A DNA stretch of 64,000 nt from DATNPH01 sp036703315 (GTDB lineage Bacteria; Cyanobacteriota; Cyanobacteriia; Cyanobacteriales; Coleofasciculaceae), in assembly GCA_036703315.1 (NCBI GenBank), contig DATNPH010000026.1:34533-98532 (forward strand), read 5' to 3'. Below the pieces are notes generated by a model. That model had not been told where the DNA came from. It saw only the letters and a program-made list of their open reading frames with translations, and ran no database searches. Below, piece by piece: positions 1 through 8,245 of the stretch; the stretch's first letter is position 1; each line of letters begins with the position of its first letter. The position numbers and the translations under genes are program-made.

Positions 1-428
1 TATCTTTTGCCCAAACAGTGATTGAACAACTGCTGCAAGAGGGAGCGATCGCCTCCCATGAACAGCAGCTACACTTTGACATTGACTTCCCCCGTGAACC
101 GACCGATCCACGAGAACTCTCAGAAATCCCAGAAGTGCGGCTATGGTTTATTCGCCTAGACGCTCAATATCCCTGGTTGCCCTTTCTGCTGGATTGGAAA
201 TCTGGGGAATTCATCCGCTATGTTGCCATGCTAGTGCCGCATCAGTTTCATCGTGCAGAAGGCATCCAGTTCAACCCAGAAGCCTTAGAAATCTTTGTAA
301 TGCACAAGATTTTTGTCTTAACAAACTGGATACACCAACAAGGTTTACCAAGCCAATCGCGTGTCAAGTCGATGGCTCAGTTGCTGGGTTATGAACTGGA
401 TGATGCCTTCTTTAACTTGCTTCAGTAG
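1..428 (+). CDS. CRR6-like NDH-1 assembly factor, 5' end cut off by window
   Basis: The reading frame is open from base 3 and runs to the TAG at 426-428, so the true start lies upstream of the window; the GTG at 18 is probably an internal codon. The visible residues (about 141) include the stretches PEVRLWFIRLDAQYPWLPF, LDWKSGEF, MLVPHQFHRAEGIQ and FNPEALEIFVMHKIF. I recognise these as the CRR6 family, which in plants is needed to mature the NdhI subunit of chloroplast NDH-1; cyanobacterial members are presumed to do likewise in NDH-1 biogenesis. It is soluble, with no membrane segment. It is followed by a MITE-like repeat and stands apart from the next gene, which is on the opposite strand. 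Family assignment is by recall of conserved blocks. Confidence 0.72.
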   Translation, partial: SFAQTVIEQLLQEGAIASHEQQLHFDIDFPREPTDPRELSEIPEVRLWFIRLDAQYPWLPFLLDWKSGEFIRYVAMLVPHQFHRAEGIQFNPEALEIFVMHKIFVLTNWIHQQGLPSQSRVKSMAQLLGYELDDAFFNLLQ

Positions 429-466
429 AGATGCCATCGCTCTGATAAGTTAGCAATTAGCAAAAA

Positions 467-595
467 CACTAGACCTCTTGCATAACTCTGAGTTACCCCC
501 TTAGTCCCCCTTTATAAAGGGCGAAAAGGCTCCCTCCCCTTGAGTTCGGGGAGGGATGGGGTGGGTACTTTAGTATTTTTGCAAGAGGTCTAGTG
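467..595. repeat. MITE-like element, family A copy 1
   Basis: A 129-bp segment is bounded by a perfect 16-bp inverted repeat: CACTAGACCTCTTGCA at 467-482 and its complement at 580-595. The core TAGACCTCTTGCA is shared with a second copy at 23854-23972. A TA dinucleotide flanks the core on each side (470-471 and 591-592), as expected for IS630/mariner-type TA target duplication. The interior has no useful reading frame. This is the usual structure of a non-autonomous miniature transposon; the parent transposase is not in this window. Confidence 0.75.
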
Positions 596-690
596 AGGAG
601 GTTAGGGGCGTTAGGTCAACCTGATCCGAACAGTATTGCGTAGCCAGTCTCACTAGCGTTCCAGTACAACCAACAATGAATACGGCTAGT

Positions 691-1680
691 CTAGCCACGC
701 CAAACCTGCTTCAACACGTCTTCAGGCTTAATGTCAGCGATCGCACCAGTCGGAGATTGAATACCAATATAGTGAGGAACGCTGTCGCGTCCCGCTTCGC
801 TAACACTTTGGGGTAGCAGTTTTTTCGACGGGGTAGACCCAAACAGAGCAATTGTGTAAGTTCCGACAGCCACGGAAAGATGCAACGGTGCACTATCCGT
901 ACACAACATCAAATTAGCACCAGCGATTATTGCCGCTAACTTACCGATATCCGGTGGTGCCACAATTTTCAGATCGGGGCGAGATTGCTTGAGCGGAGCA
1001 ATCCATTCGCTATCCTCTAGTCCTTGAAGGATTACAATCGGTAAATTGGGCTGTTTTCGTTGAATATCTTCAATAATCTGCTGCCATTTCGCAACTGGGT
1101 AAATTTTATTGAGTTCTTTCGACTGAGCCGATTGGCTAGAAGCGCCATGAATGAGAATGTAACCCGTGTCTTTTATTTCCAGTCGTTGCTGTTCGGCTTC
1201 TGCCCACTCAATATCTTGCTTGGGAACGCTAATCGCTAGTTCAGGGCAGGGGGAGTTGATCCCGAAACCATTTAGTAGGTCGTGGTACATTTGAGCCGTA
1301 TACTGCTCAGATTTTAGCGGTACGAGGTTAGTAAAAAACCACTTTCCTGCATTGGTGTCGTAGCCAATTCGGAGCGGAACACCACTCATCCAAAGTAACA
1401 GCCCTATCGACCAACCGCGTCCTAGAGCTAGAGCCGCATCGTACTCGCGATCGCGGACAATTCCTAGTAAGTTGCCAAAATCTGCTAGACCGTTGCGGTC
1501 TTTATAATCAAATGTCAAAACTTCATCGACCGAACCTGAAACCCGATACGCCCCCTTTGCTCGCGGTTCCACAATGACATCAATCTCGGCGTTAGGGTAG
1601 TACCGCTTTAGGTCATCGAGGGTAGGAAAGAACAGAATTTGGTCGCCAATTCCACCAGGGACAAGGGCTAGTATACGCAT
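691..1680 (-). CDS. Glycosyltransferase family 9 (heptosyltransferase-like)
   Basis: The protein has 329 residues, normal for family GT9, which transfers sugars such as heptose from nucleotide donors in lipopolysaccharide or surface polysaccharide synthesis at the inner face of the membrane. The N-terminus MRILALVPGGIGDQILFFP is the typical GT9 opening (Rossmann strand plus GGIGD loop). A C-terminal donor-site region around residues 255-275 reads AGANLMLCTDSAPLHLSVAVG, close to the family D(T)GxxH pattern. The ATG at 1680 is the natural start. It is divergent from ispD, with 65 bp between the chosen starts. The acceptor sugar cannot be read from sequence, and the ispD neighbour gives no clue. 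Confidence 0.85.
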   Translation of the reverse strand: MRILALVPGGIGDQILFFPTLDDLKRYYPNAEIDVIVEPRAKGAYRVSGSVDEVLTFDYKDRNGLADFGNLLGIVRDREYDAALALGRGWSIGLLLWMSGVPLRIGYDTNAGKWFFTNLVPLKSEQYTAQMYHDLLNGFGINSPCPELAISVPKQDIEWAEAEQQRLEIKDTGYILIHGASSQSAQSKELNKIYPVAKWQQIIEDIQRKQPNLPIVILQGLEDSEWIAPLKQSRPDLKIVAPPDIGKLAAIIAGANLMLCTDSAPLHLSVAVGTYTIALFGSTPSKKLLPQSVSEAGRDSVPHYIGIQSPTGAIADIKPEDVLKQVWRG

Positions 1681-1745
1681 CTCAATTGATTGAGCTTATT
1701 GTTCAGCTTAATTTTAAGGGAGTGAATCACGAAAAGAGGAAGATT

Positions 1746-2432
1746 GTGCATTTATTAATTCCAGCAGCGGGAACAGGTCGGCGGATGGGGAGCGATCGCA
1801 ATAAGCTTCTGTTGACACTTATGGGTAAACCGTTACTTGCTTGGACGCTCCTAGCCGCCGAGGCATCGTGTGAGATTACCTGGATCGGCATTATGGGACA
1901 ACCAACTGACCAGTCAGATTTTAAGGCAATTTTGGCGGAAATTTCTGTTTCCAAACCTGTGCAACTGATTCAGGGGGGAGAAACTCGCCAAGAATCAGTC
2001 TATAACGGCTTACAAGCCTTACCCAACGACGCACAACGGGTCTTGATTCACGATGGGGCTAGATGTTTAGCAACGCCCCAGCTATTGGATCGATGTGCAA
2101 CTGCACTACTAGATTGTCAGGGTTTCATTGCAGCTGTGCCCGTGAAGGACACGATTAAAGTGGTAGACCAGTCTGGTCTAGTTCAAGATACACCAGACCG
2201 AAGGCAGTTGTGGGCAGCACAGACACCTCAGGGATTTGAGGTATCACTGCTGAAGCAGTGTCATGAAAAAGGGCGGAACTCCCACTGGGAAGTCACAGAT
2301 GATGCGGCGTTGTTTGAACGGTGTGGGTTGCCCGTGAAAATTGTGGAAGGAGAAGAGACAAATCTGAAAGTAACGACGCCGATGGATTTAGCGATCGCAG
2401 AATTTATCCTCCGCCAGCGCCTTAAGTTGTAA
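1746..2432 (+). CDS. ispD: 2-C-methyl-D-erythritol 4-phosphate cytidylyltransferase
   Basis: IspD joins CTP and methylerythritol 4-phosphate to CDP-methylerythritol, the third step of the MEP isoprenoid pathway that feeds chlorophyll, carotenoid and quinone tails. The chosen GTG start at 1746 is preceded by AGAGGA with 5-bp spacing and gives 228 residues, the usual family length. The frame stays open upstream to a TTG at 1686, which would add 20 non-conserved residues. The motif LLIPAAGTGRRMG near the N-terminus is the nucleotide-binding loop, with the essential Arg and following Lys (DRNKLLL). LIHDGARCL, the VPVKDTIK segment and TDDAALFE near the C-terminus are also characteristic. The protein is cytosolic and complete. 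Confidence 0.95.
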   Translation: MHLLIPAAGTGRRMGSDRNKLLLTLMGKPLLAWTLLAAEASCEITWIGIMGQPTDQSDFKAILAEISVSKPVQLIQGGETRQESVYNGLQALPNDAQRVLIHDGARCLATPQLLDRCATALLDCQGFIAAVPVKDTIKVVDQSGLVQDTPDRRQLWAAQTPQGFEVSLLKQCHEKGRNSHWEVTDDAALFERCGLPVKIVEGEETNLKVTTPMDLAIAEFILRQRLKL

Positions 2433-2610
2433 CGATTGAATCATTAACTACAGGAGCTATCGATCCCATCAAACTTAGCCGCCAGTAAAATTCCGTTAAT
2501 AACCTAATAATAGCCTGACAAATGCGAATTTCATCAGCCATTATTAAGGGAATCTCTGCCAAAATAAGAGGCACCTGATTCTCCGGATATTGTGCTGGTA
2601 TAAAAGACAT
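2422..2610 (-). CDS. Possible small protein of unknown family
   Basis: A 62-codon frame fills the gap between ispD and the GH5 gene. It overlaps the ispD end by 11 bp and starts 6 bp before the divergent GH5 ATG. The peptide begins MSFIPAQYPENQVPLILAEI and looks protein-like, with mixed hydrophobic and charged residues and a WRLSLMG stretch. I see no Shine-Dalgarno sequence and recognise no family. It could be a real small gene, the remnant of a longer one, or chance. Conservation in related genomes would decide. Confidence 0.3.
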   Translation of the reverse strand: MSFIPAQYPENQVPLILAEIPLIMADEIRICQAIIRLLTEFYWRLSLMGSIAPVVNDSIVTT

Positions 2611-2616
2611 TTAGCT

Positions 2617-3717
2617 ATGAACCATAAAATCAGGAAATTTGTCTTATTATTTACTAGCTTTTTCTTGATAAACTTACTGATTTCCCCTGAGCTTGATACA
2701 AGAGTTTGGAAAACAAAAGAATGGGAGAGACAGCTGCTCGGTAGGTACGAACAAGCAATACCTTCCACTTTATATCAAAGTCAGGTCAGTCCATCATCAG
2801 TACAGACATCTGCTCCTGGCTTCTATGTTCAAGGGCGTCATCTTTATACCAAAGATGGCGAAAAAGTTGTCCTGCGTGGGGTAAATCGAATGGCAGTATG
2901 GGCAGAGCCAACAGGCAGTTTTAGTCTACCCCAAATTGAAAAAACAGGTGCTAATGTTGTTCGAATAATGTGGATGATGGGAAAACCCGCCGAAGACTTT
3001 GATGCCATCATCAGAAATACCATTAAATTAGGTATGATTCCGATGATTGAAATTCATGATGCAACCGGAGACTGGAGCAAACTTCCGAAAGTGATCGATT
3101 ACTGGGTAAATCCTGCCACAGTAGCTGTTATCAAGCGTCATGAAAAATATTTGTTAGTCAACATTGCCAATGAGGCTGGATGGTTTGTTTCAGATGATGC
3201 TTTTAAACAAGACTATCTATCGGCAGCCACCCGGATGAGAGCAGCAGGTATACATGTTCCGCTGATTATTGATGCATCTCGCTGGGGCAGAAATGTAGAA
3301 CAACTTTTAAATACTGGGCCGTGGTTACAACAGCAAGACCCTGACCATAACTTAATATTTTCAGTCCACTGGTATCACGCTGATAACAATACGGAAAGAA
3401 TAACAACAGCGTTGGAGAAGGCTGTCGCTCTAAATCTTCCTTTAATCGTTGGAGAGTTTGCACATAAGGAAGTGGGTTGTAGGGGAACTATTGCTTATCA
3501 ACATCTTATAAAAGAGTGTCAACGACTAGAAATAGGATGGCTGGCTTGGGAATGGGGAGGTGAGCCACATAATAGTGACTGCCGGGAAATGGATATGACA
3601 CCAACTGGACGTTTCGAGGATTTACAGGGGTGGGGGAAAGAGGTTACACTTACTGATCCAAATAGCATCAAGAACACCTCGATTCGACCTCAATTTATTC
3701 TCAGAGGTGGGAATTAG
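2617..3717 (+). CDS. Exported glycoside hydrolase family 5 (mannanase/cellulase-like)
   Basis: This is a predicted retaining glycosidase acting on beta-linked polysaccharide outside the cytoplasm. The ATG at 2617 gives 366 residues beginning with a basic n-region and a hydrophobic segment (about residues 5-22), a signal peptide or anchor; a TTG nine codons upstream would spoil this. The catalytic domain opens with VVLRGVNRMAVW. The acid/base Glu sits in NIANEAGW and the nucleophile Glu in LIVGEFAHK, the two GH5 hallmarks, and SVHWYH supplies the expected His and Tyr. The domain resembles bacterial GH5 mannanases, but the substrate is inferred. The gene is single, with no partner nearby. Confidence 0.82.
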   Translation: MNHKIRKFVLLFTSFFLINLLISPELDTRVWKTKEWERQLLGRYEQAIPSTLYQSQVSPSSVQTSAPGFYVQGRHLYTKDGEKVVLRGVNRMAVWAEPTGSFSLPQIEKTGANVVRIMWMMGKPAEDFDAIIRNTIKLGMIPMIEIHDATGDWSKLPKVIDYWVNPATVAVIKRHEKYLLVNIANEAGWFVSDDAFKQDYLSAATRMRAAGIHVPLIIDASRWGRNVEQLLNTGPWLQQQDPDHNLIFSVHWYHADNNTERITTALEKAVALNLPLIVGEFAHKEVGCRGTIAYQHLIKECQRLEIGWLAWEWGGEPHNSDCREMDMTPTGRFEDLQGWGKEVTLTDPNSIKNTSIRPQFILRGGN

Positions 3718-3812
3718 GAAAATTTTCCCGCAGCACCCAAAATGCCACATACTCAAAGCTAGCGGGAGAAAATTAATGATTGCTCTGTTTCAAATGACTC
3801 CTGACAAACCGG

Positions 3813-4478
3813 ATGAAATTTCCCCAACGTCATGAATGGCCTCTCACTGCTGAGGAGGCGATCGCTATCCAAAACCAACTGCAACCGGAAGTAATCACTG
3901 AAGACCAGTTGGGAGATGTACGGTATGTTGCTGGTGTTGATATGGGTTTTGAGGAGGGAGGTGCCGTCTCACGGGCAGCGGTTGTTGTATTAAGTTTTCC
4001 AGAGTTGGAGCTACAAGAACAAGCGATCGCACGACGCCCTACGACTTTTCCTTACATTCCCGGATTCTTGTCCTTCCGGGAAATACCTGCGGTGTTAGAC
4101 GCCATGGAAAAAATCAGCACAATGCCAGATTTAATATTGTGTGATGGTCAGGGTATCGCTCATCCTCGTCGCTTCGGTATTGCCTCTCATCTGGGGGTGC
4201 TGATAGACATGCCGACTATTGGTGTGGCTAAGTCGTTACTTGTTGGTAAACATGACGAGTTGCCAGAGGAGAAAGGTAGCTGGCAACCTTTGCGGTATCG
4301 GGGAGGAATTATTGGGGCAGTGTTGCGATCGCGCACTAGCGTCAAACCTCTTTATGTCTCCAGTGGTCATCGAGTCAGCTTACCTACTGCGATCGATTAT
4401 GTACTGCGCTGCACTACCAAATATCGGTTGCCGGAGACAACTCGTTTAGCAGACAAACTGGCATCAAACAGAATCTAG
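3813..4478 (+). CDS. nfi: Endonuclease V (deoxyinosine 3' endonuclease)
   Basis: Endonuclease V cuts DNA one nucleotide 3' of deoxyinosine and starts repair of deaminated adenine. The 221 residues match the usual length. Visible motifs: AGVDMGF (metal-binding Asp), the PYIPGFLSFRE block that reads the lesion, LILCDGQGIAHPRRFGIASH (second acidic site and conserved His/Arg) and IGVAKSLLVG. The C-terminal GHRVSLPTAIDYVL segment is also conserved in the family. The ATG at 3813 is used; no clear ribosome site precedes it. The gene converges on desB, with a hairpin between them at 4611-4640. Confidence 0.93.
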   Translation: MKFPQRHEWPLTAEEAIAIQNQLQPEVITEDQLGDVRYVAGVDMGFEEGGAVSRAAVVVLSFPELELQEQAIARRPTTFPYIPGFLSFREIPAVLDAMEKISTMPDLILCDGQGIAHPRRFGIASHLGVLIDMPTIGVAKSLLVGKHDELPEEKGSWQPLRYRGGIIGAVLRSRTSVKPLYVSSGHRVSLPTAIDYVLRCTTKYRLPETTRLADKLASNRI

Positions 4479-4610
4479 TGTGAGCCAAAATTTAAGAGGG
4501 TAGGATACAAAGCCCAGTCGAGTGAAAATTCTGATCCATGACTAGTTCAATCGGAGAACTCTCAACCGAAATTGCATACCCTTATAGTGTTAAAGAATAG
4601 GTGGCGGCAC

Positions 4611-4640
4611 GGATGTGAGGCTCTGTAGAACCCCACATCC
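4611..4640. terminator. Hairpin between convergent nfi and desB
   Basis: GGATGTGAGG at 4611-4620 pairs with CCCCACATCC at 4631-4640 (9 of 10 positions) over a 10-nt loop. There is no clear T tract on either side. The position between two converging genes suggests a bidirectional terminator, but this is inference. Confidence 0.45.
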
Positions 4641-4688
4641 ACAGCTAATTACACAGTTCTCTATCCTACCTTTGTGCTTAGACAACTA

Positions 4689-5765
4689 TCAGTACGATTG
4701 CCTATTTGTGGGTGATTGGTAGTAAATCCCAGACCCCTGATCGGCGACAAAATGACATGCCCAGTAAGAGCGAATAAAGCTCTTCCAAATTGGCTCATTT
4801 GAGTGGTGATAATAATCTCCTAGAATTGGCTTAATCGCCGCCGTTGCTGTCTTCAAGTGATAGTGGGGCATGTTCAGGAAAATGTGGTGTGCCACATGGG
4901 TTCCAATGTCATGATGGATAGAATTGATAAAGCCATAGTCGCGATCAATGCTAGATAGCGCCCCTTTCAGGAAATACCAATCCTCCCCGCGATACCAGGG
5001 AATATCTGGTTCGGTGTGATGCAAGAACGTGACCAGATCTAGCCACACCACAAACACTATGTAGGGAGCTAAGTAGTACTTCACTAGGAATAGCCAACCA
5101 AACTGATAAGTCAGCCCGCTTAAGAAAGCGATCATCAGTACCCAGAGAACTGAACTGGTTATCACATCCCATTTTTCTGAGGGACGGAACAGTGGACTAC
5201 TGGGCAGAAAGTGAGAACCTTCGCGATTGGGCGATCGCCGCATTAGATAGATCGGATAAGCGATCAGTGGTAAGTAGAAGCGTAATAGCTTTTCATACCA
5301 TGGCATCTGCTCATACTTCGACTCCGTTACCGGATACCAACTTTCGTCGGTTTCAATGTTTCCTGTGTTGGCATGATGGGTTCTGTGACTAATGCGCCAA
5401 CCGTGGTAAGGCACAAGGATAGGAATATGGCACAGATGCCCAATTAAGTTATTCAACCATTTGAGCCGAGAAAAGGAGCCATGACCGCAATCATGCCCCA
5501 CCACAAACAATGCCCAAAACATGGTTCCTTGCATTAACCAAAAGATTGGGAAAAATAGCCAGGAATCCAAGAAATAGGCGATCGCATAGAGACCAGCGAT
5601 GAGCGAAATATCCAAAAAAAAGTAAGAAAGAGACTTCCAGACAGAAGGTTCAAAACAGTGAGCAGGAATTGCTGCCTTCAGATCTTGGAGAGTAAAGCTT
5701 AGGTCTGCTGTACGGGTGGATGAGTCTATCTCGACTGACGGATTGAGGACAGTATTTGATTGCAC
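4689..5765 (-). CDS. desB: Omega-3 (delta-15) acyl-lipid desaturase
   Basis: DesB is a membrane di-iron enzyme that puts the omega-3 double bond into membrane-lipid linoleate using ferredoxin, and is classically cold-induced. The GTG at 5765 has GGAG five bases upstream and gives 358 residues, close to known DesB; an ATG at 5801 would add 12 unconserved residues. The three histidine boxes are HDCGHGSF, HRTHH and HHDIGTHVAHH. The blocks PILVPYHGWRISHRTHH and NTGNIETDESWYPVTE mark DesB rather than the omega-6 enzyme DesA. Two pairs of membrane helices surround the boxes. No other desaturase gene lies nearby. Confidence 0.93.
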   Translation of the reverse strand: MQSNTVLNPSVEIDSSTRTADLSFTLQDLKAAIPAHCFEPSVWKSLSYFFLDISLIAGLYAIAYFLDSWLFFPIFWLMQGTMFWALFVVGHDCGHGSFSRLKWLNNLIGHLCHIPILVPYHGWRISHRTHHANTGNIETDESWYPVTESKYEQMPWYEKLLRFYLPLIAYPIYLMRRSPNREGSHFLPSSPLFRPSEKWDVITSSVLWVLMIAFLSGLTYQFGWLFLVKYYLAPYIVFVVWLDLVTFLHHTEPDIPWYRGEDWYFLKGALSSIDRDYGFINSIHHDIGTHVAHHIFLNMPHYHLKTATAAIKPILGDYYHHSNEPIWKSFIRSYWACHFVADQGSGIYYQSPTNRQSY

Positions 5766-6283
5766 GAAATCTCCGATGAGAGCTGATTTTAGAACCCACA
5801 TTCCGCCCTTTACGGGTCACACTCAGCGAGCCAACGCTAAGATTCCTATTTGGCAAGGGTTCCAAAGCTATTTAGTTCGCATAAACTACCCGTCTACAAT
5901 TCTCAACTAAGCTGACTTGTTGAGTGCATGTTTAGGAAAATTGTTGCGACTCCATTGCTTCATGAGATAATCCAATGTGCTCGTTGGAAGTGCGAAATGC
6001 GGATTAGACACGGGAATTATTTTACTCTTTTATGATCTGTATTTTTACTGAAACTGTCAACAGTCTCACTAAAGACGACTTCCAAATCCAACTTTTGACG
6101 CCCCAATAGCACTAAGTAGTTTACACCTCTTGTGAAGTGTGCTAACGGCAATGAGTGACATTGCGTTGTGAATGAAAGGGCATGATCTTATTATCTAACA
6201 ACATGTTGCACCAAACAGCTAGTTCAGAGTTTAGCTAGGATGCAAAAGCTATCTGAGGACGGTGAGTATTGCCATTAAGCCGC
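5766..6283. other. Spacer upstream of desB
   Basis: About 520 bp without a convincing gene, more AT-rich than its flanks. It must hold the desB promoter. I see no clear sigma-70 pair, repeat or RNA gene. Confidence 0.5.
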
Positions 6284-6602
6284 TGTGTATGTATGATTCA
6301 GGTTTAGGCTAATATTTATTTTCGATATTGCTGAGCCAGGATATTTAAGTAATCCTAATCCAGAAACGACTTATTTCGAAGACAAAGATCGGGCAACCTT
6401 TATTGAAAACAAAGAGGACAATAAATGAAATAAATTAACTCGCAAAATTACATTATTTCGTAAAAAGGAGAACTTTTATCAAAGAAGTGAATAAATCTAC
6501 TGTATTCAATTATACAAAGGCTGTGAAATTGCAGAAGAACTCCACCCAATTGGCTGTCAAGTAACGATTAGCCGTGAATACAGGTATGCAGATGTAATGT
6601 AG
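6284..6602 (+). pseudogene. Decayed methyltransferase copy 1 (internally deleted)
   Basis: This is a broken relative of the methyltransferase gene just downstream. The 5' piece (about 6284-6306) matches the start of copy 2 (ATG ACT CAG GGT). It then jumps directly to the sequence equivalent to 7110 onward in copy 2, so roughly 370-400 bp, including the SAM-binding domain, are deleted. From FDIAEPGY at 6321 the two copies align without frameshift: NPETTY against NPQKTY, KLTRKITLFR against KLTRTMTIFR, and LYKGCEIAEEL against LYEASEIVKEL. It carries an in-frame TGA at 6426-6428 and a TAA at 6492-6494. That TAA is at exactly the position of the stop that ends copy 2. Confidence 0.8.
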
Positions 6603-6703
6603 TGAAATTCTGTCAGTCCAATCAGCTGTAGATCACTGCTTCAATGAGCGGCTGCAATTTTGGTGTTATCTGTAGCTGGGAGTTTTATGGTTAAACCCTT
6701 TAT

Positions 6704-7297
6704 ATGTGTATGACTCAGGGTTATGAAAAGGATCTTGCTTACACTCACGATGTTGGGTTTGGAGCTTTCTCCAGTGAATCTGCGCCAGGTCTGCTAAAAA
6801 TACTCCGCCAAAAAGGTATAGAAAAGGGTCTAGTTGTTGATCTAGGGTGTGGTAGCGGCATATGGGCAAAAGCACTCACCCAAGCCGGATATGATGTTTT
6901 GGGAATCGATCTATCGGATGCGATGCTGAATTTAGCCCGGAAAAAAGCACCTAAAGCTAAGTTTCACAAAGCATCTCTTCTTAGAGTCAAACTCCCAAAG
7001 TGTGATGCCATAACCTTACTTGGAGAATGCTTAAATTACCAATTTGATGAGCATAGTAAAGTAGAAATCCAAGAACTATTCGTTCAAATATACAAAGTAT
7101 TACGACGAGGCGGTATATTTATTTTCGATATTGCTGAGCCAGGATATGTAAGTGGTGCTAATCCACAAAAAACTTATTCTGAAGGAAAGGATTGGGCAAT
7201 CCTTCTTGAAAAAGAAGAAGATAAGAAAAGCTCTAAGTTAACTCGCACAATGACAATATTCCGTAGGGTTGAGAATCTTTATCGAAGCAGCGAATAA
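6704..7297 (+). pseudogene. SAM-dependent methyltransferase copy 2, C-terminus lost to a stop
   Basis: A class I methyltransferase: LVVDLGCGSGIWAKAL (about residues 43-58) is the SAM-binding motif I, GIDLSDAML motif II, and GGIFIFDIAEPGY a late core strand. The start may be ATG 6704 or ATG 6710. The 198-codon frame ends at TAA 7295-7297, but the same frame continues for 61 codons to TAA 7481-7483. The first part of that continuation (IHSVQLYEASEIVKELRQSG, then VRIIRGYGELRF) looks like the natural C-terminal strand-helix of the fold. A Glu codon has probably become TAA. The truncated protein keeps the SAM core and might still fold, so pseudogene status is likely but not certain. The substrate is unknown. 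Confidence 0.7.
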
Positions 7298-7465
7298 ATC
7301 CACTCTGTGCAATTATATGAAGCTTCTGAAATTGTCAAAGAACTCCGACAAAGTGGCTTTCGCGTAAGAATCATTCGTGGATACGGAGAATTAAGGTTTA
7401 GAAAAACTCAGGTCGGATTTATAGGGGGAAAAGTAGCAAAGCTGTCACCAGCCGCCACGCAACAG

Positions 7466-7690
7466 CTAAAATTCTTTTCCTAATAGCCGGCCATTGTTTT
7501 TCTTGAGGATTCTCACCTGCTCGTTGTTAGCTAAACCCTCGTCTAATTGAGCCAGTGCTACCTTCATCTCCTGCTGTAATTGACTGATAAAGGCTTCAGC
7601 ATCCAATGGTTGTTTGAGTGCCTGATAGTAAGTCTCGCGTTGGGATTCAAAGTCCTGAGGCAAGTCTTCTTCACGATTGCAGTTAGAGCA
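7466..7690 (-). pseudogene. Tn3-family transposase fragment
   Basis: The minus strand encodes a peptide with EEDLPQDFESQRETYYQALK, then LDAEAFISQLQQEM and NEQVRILKKNNGR. I recognise this as part of the central region of Tn3-type (DDE) transposases, which run to roughly 1000 residues, so only about 7% remains. No upstream start exists beyond a stop near 7690, and the family similarity ends at KKNNGR, after which the frame reads LLGKEF and stops. It directly abuts the tail of methyltransferase copy 2, so an old transposition or deletion junction lies near 7440-7470. Confidence 0.6.
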
Positions 7691-7801
7691 TCAATTCAGG
7701 ATTGACCATATAGCCCTTGAAAGGATCAGGGAGATAACAGAGAAACTTGCAACTGCAATCCCTTATCCCTTGACATCCTCACTTGTGGTAACTTCTTTCT
7801 T

Positions 7802-8209
7802 CTAAACCCACCGTGCTACCACTACCCGAATCGTGCCATCTTCTAATGTTTCTTCCTCCTCAACCGTAAAGCCTTGAGTAGGAGCTGTTACCATCAGCGC
7901 GTGATAGCCATAGCGCTGAGTCAAGCCATTGAGCCATTCCTGTGAATACTTATGGCGGTCATAATCCGAGATAATTGCTTCAAACTGTCCATCTTCCTGC
8001 CGCTTGAAGCCGATGTCATTGCTGGCTGTACCGATATAGTTGCGGCGGATAATGACTTCAGCTGTCTGTTCGCGGACATCGCCTTGGTAGCCATAAAGGT
8101 GTTGGGCAGTTTCATGTACCTCAATATCTTTGAAGCCGACATCTGCCAGAGCTTTAACGAGTGCGTCTTGATGCTTAATCTGTGTCTTAATACAGGTGAA
8201 ATGTGACAT
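7802..8209 (-). CDS. Ycf35-like DUF1257 protein
   Basis: A 135-residue soluble protein of the DUF1257 (Ycf35) family, conserved in cyanobacteria and red-lineage plastids and of unknown biochemical role. The start MSHFTCIKTQIKHQDALVKAL is typical. The middle contains the aromatic-rich QHLYGYQGD and a conserved YSQEWLNGLTQRYGYHAL near the C-terminus. It lies 36 bp downstream of the AAA ATPase gene on the same strand and is probably cotranscribed. That pairing of two plastid-conserved unknowns suggests a shared function (inference). Confidence 0.85.
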   Translation of the reverse strand: MSHFTCIKTQIKHQDALVKALADVGFKDIEVHETAQHLYGYQGDVREQTAEVIIRRNYIGTASNDIGFKRQEDGQFEAIISDYDRHKYSQEWLNGLTQRYGYHALMVTAPTQGFTVEEEETLEDGTIRVVVARWV

Positions 8210-8245
8210 AAAAAAAAGGGGATTGAGTATTGGGAATTGGCAAAT

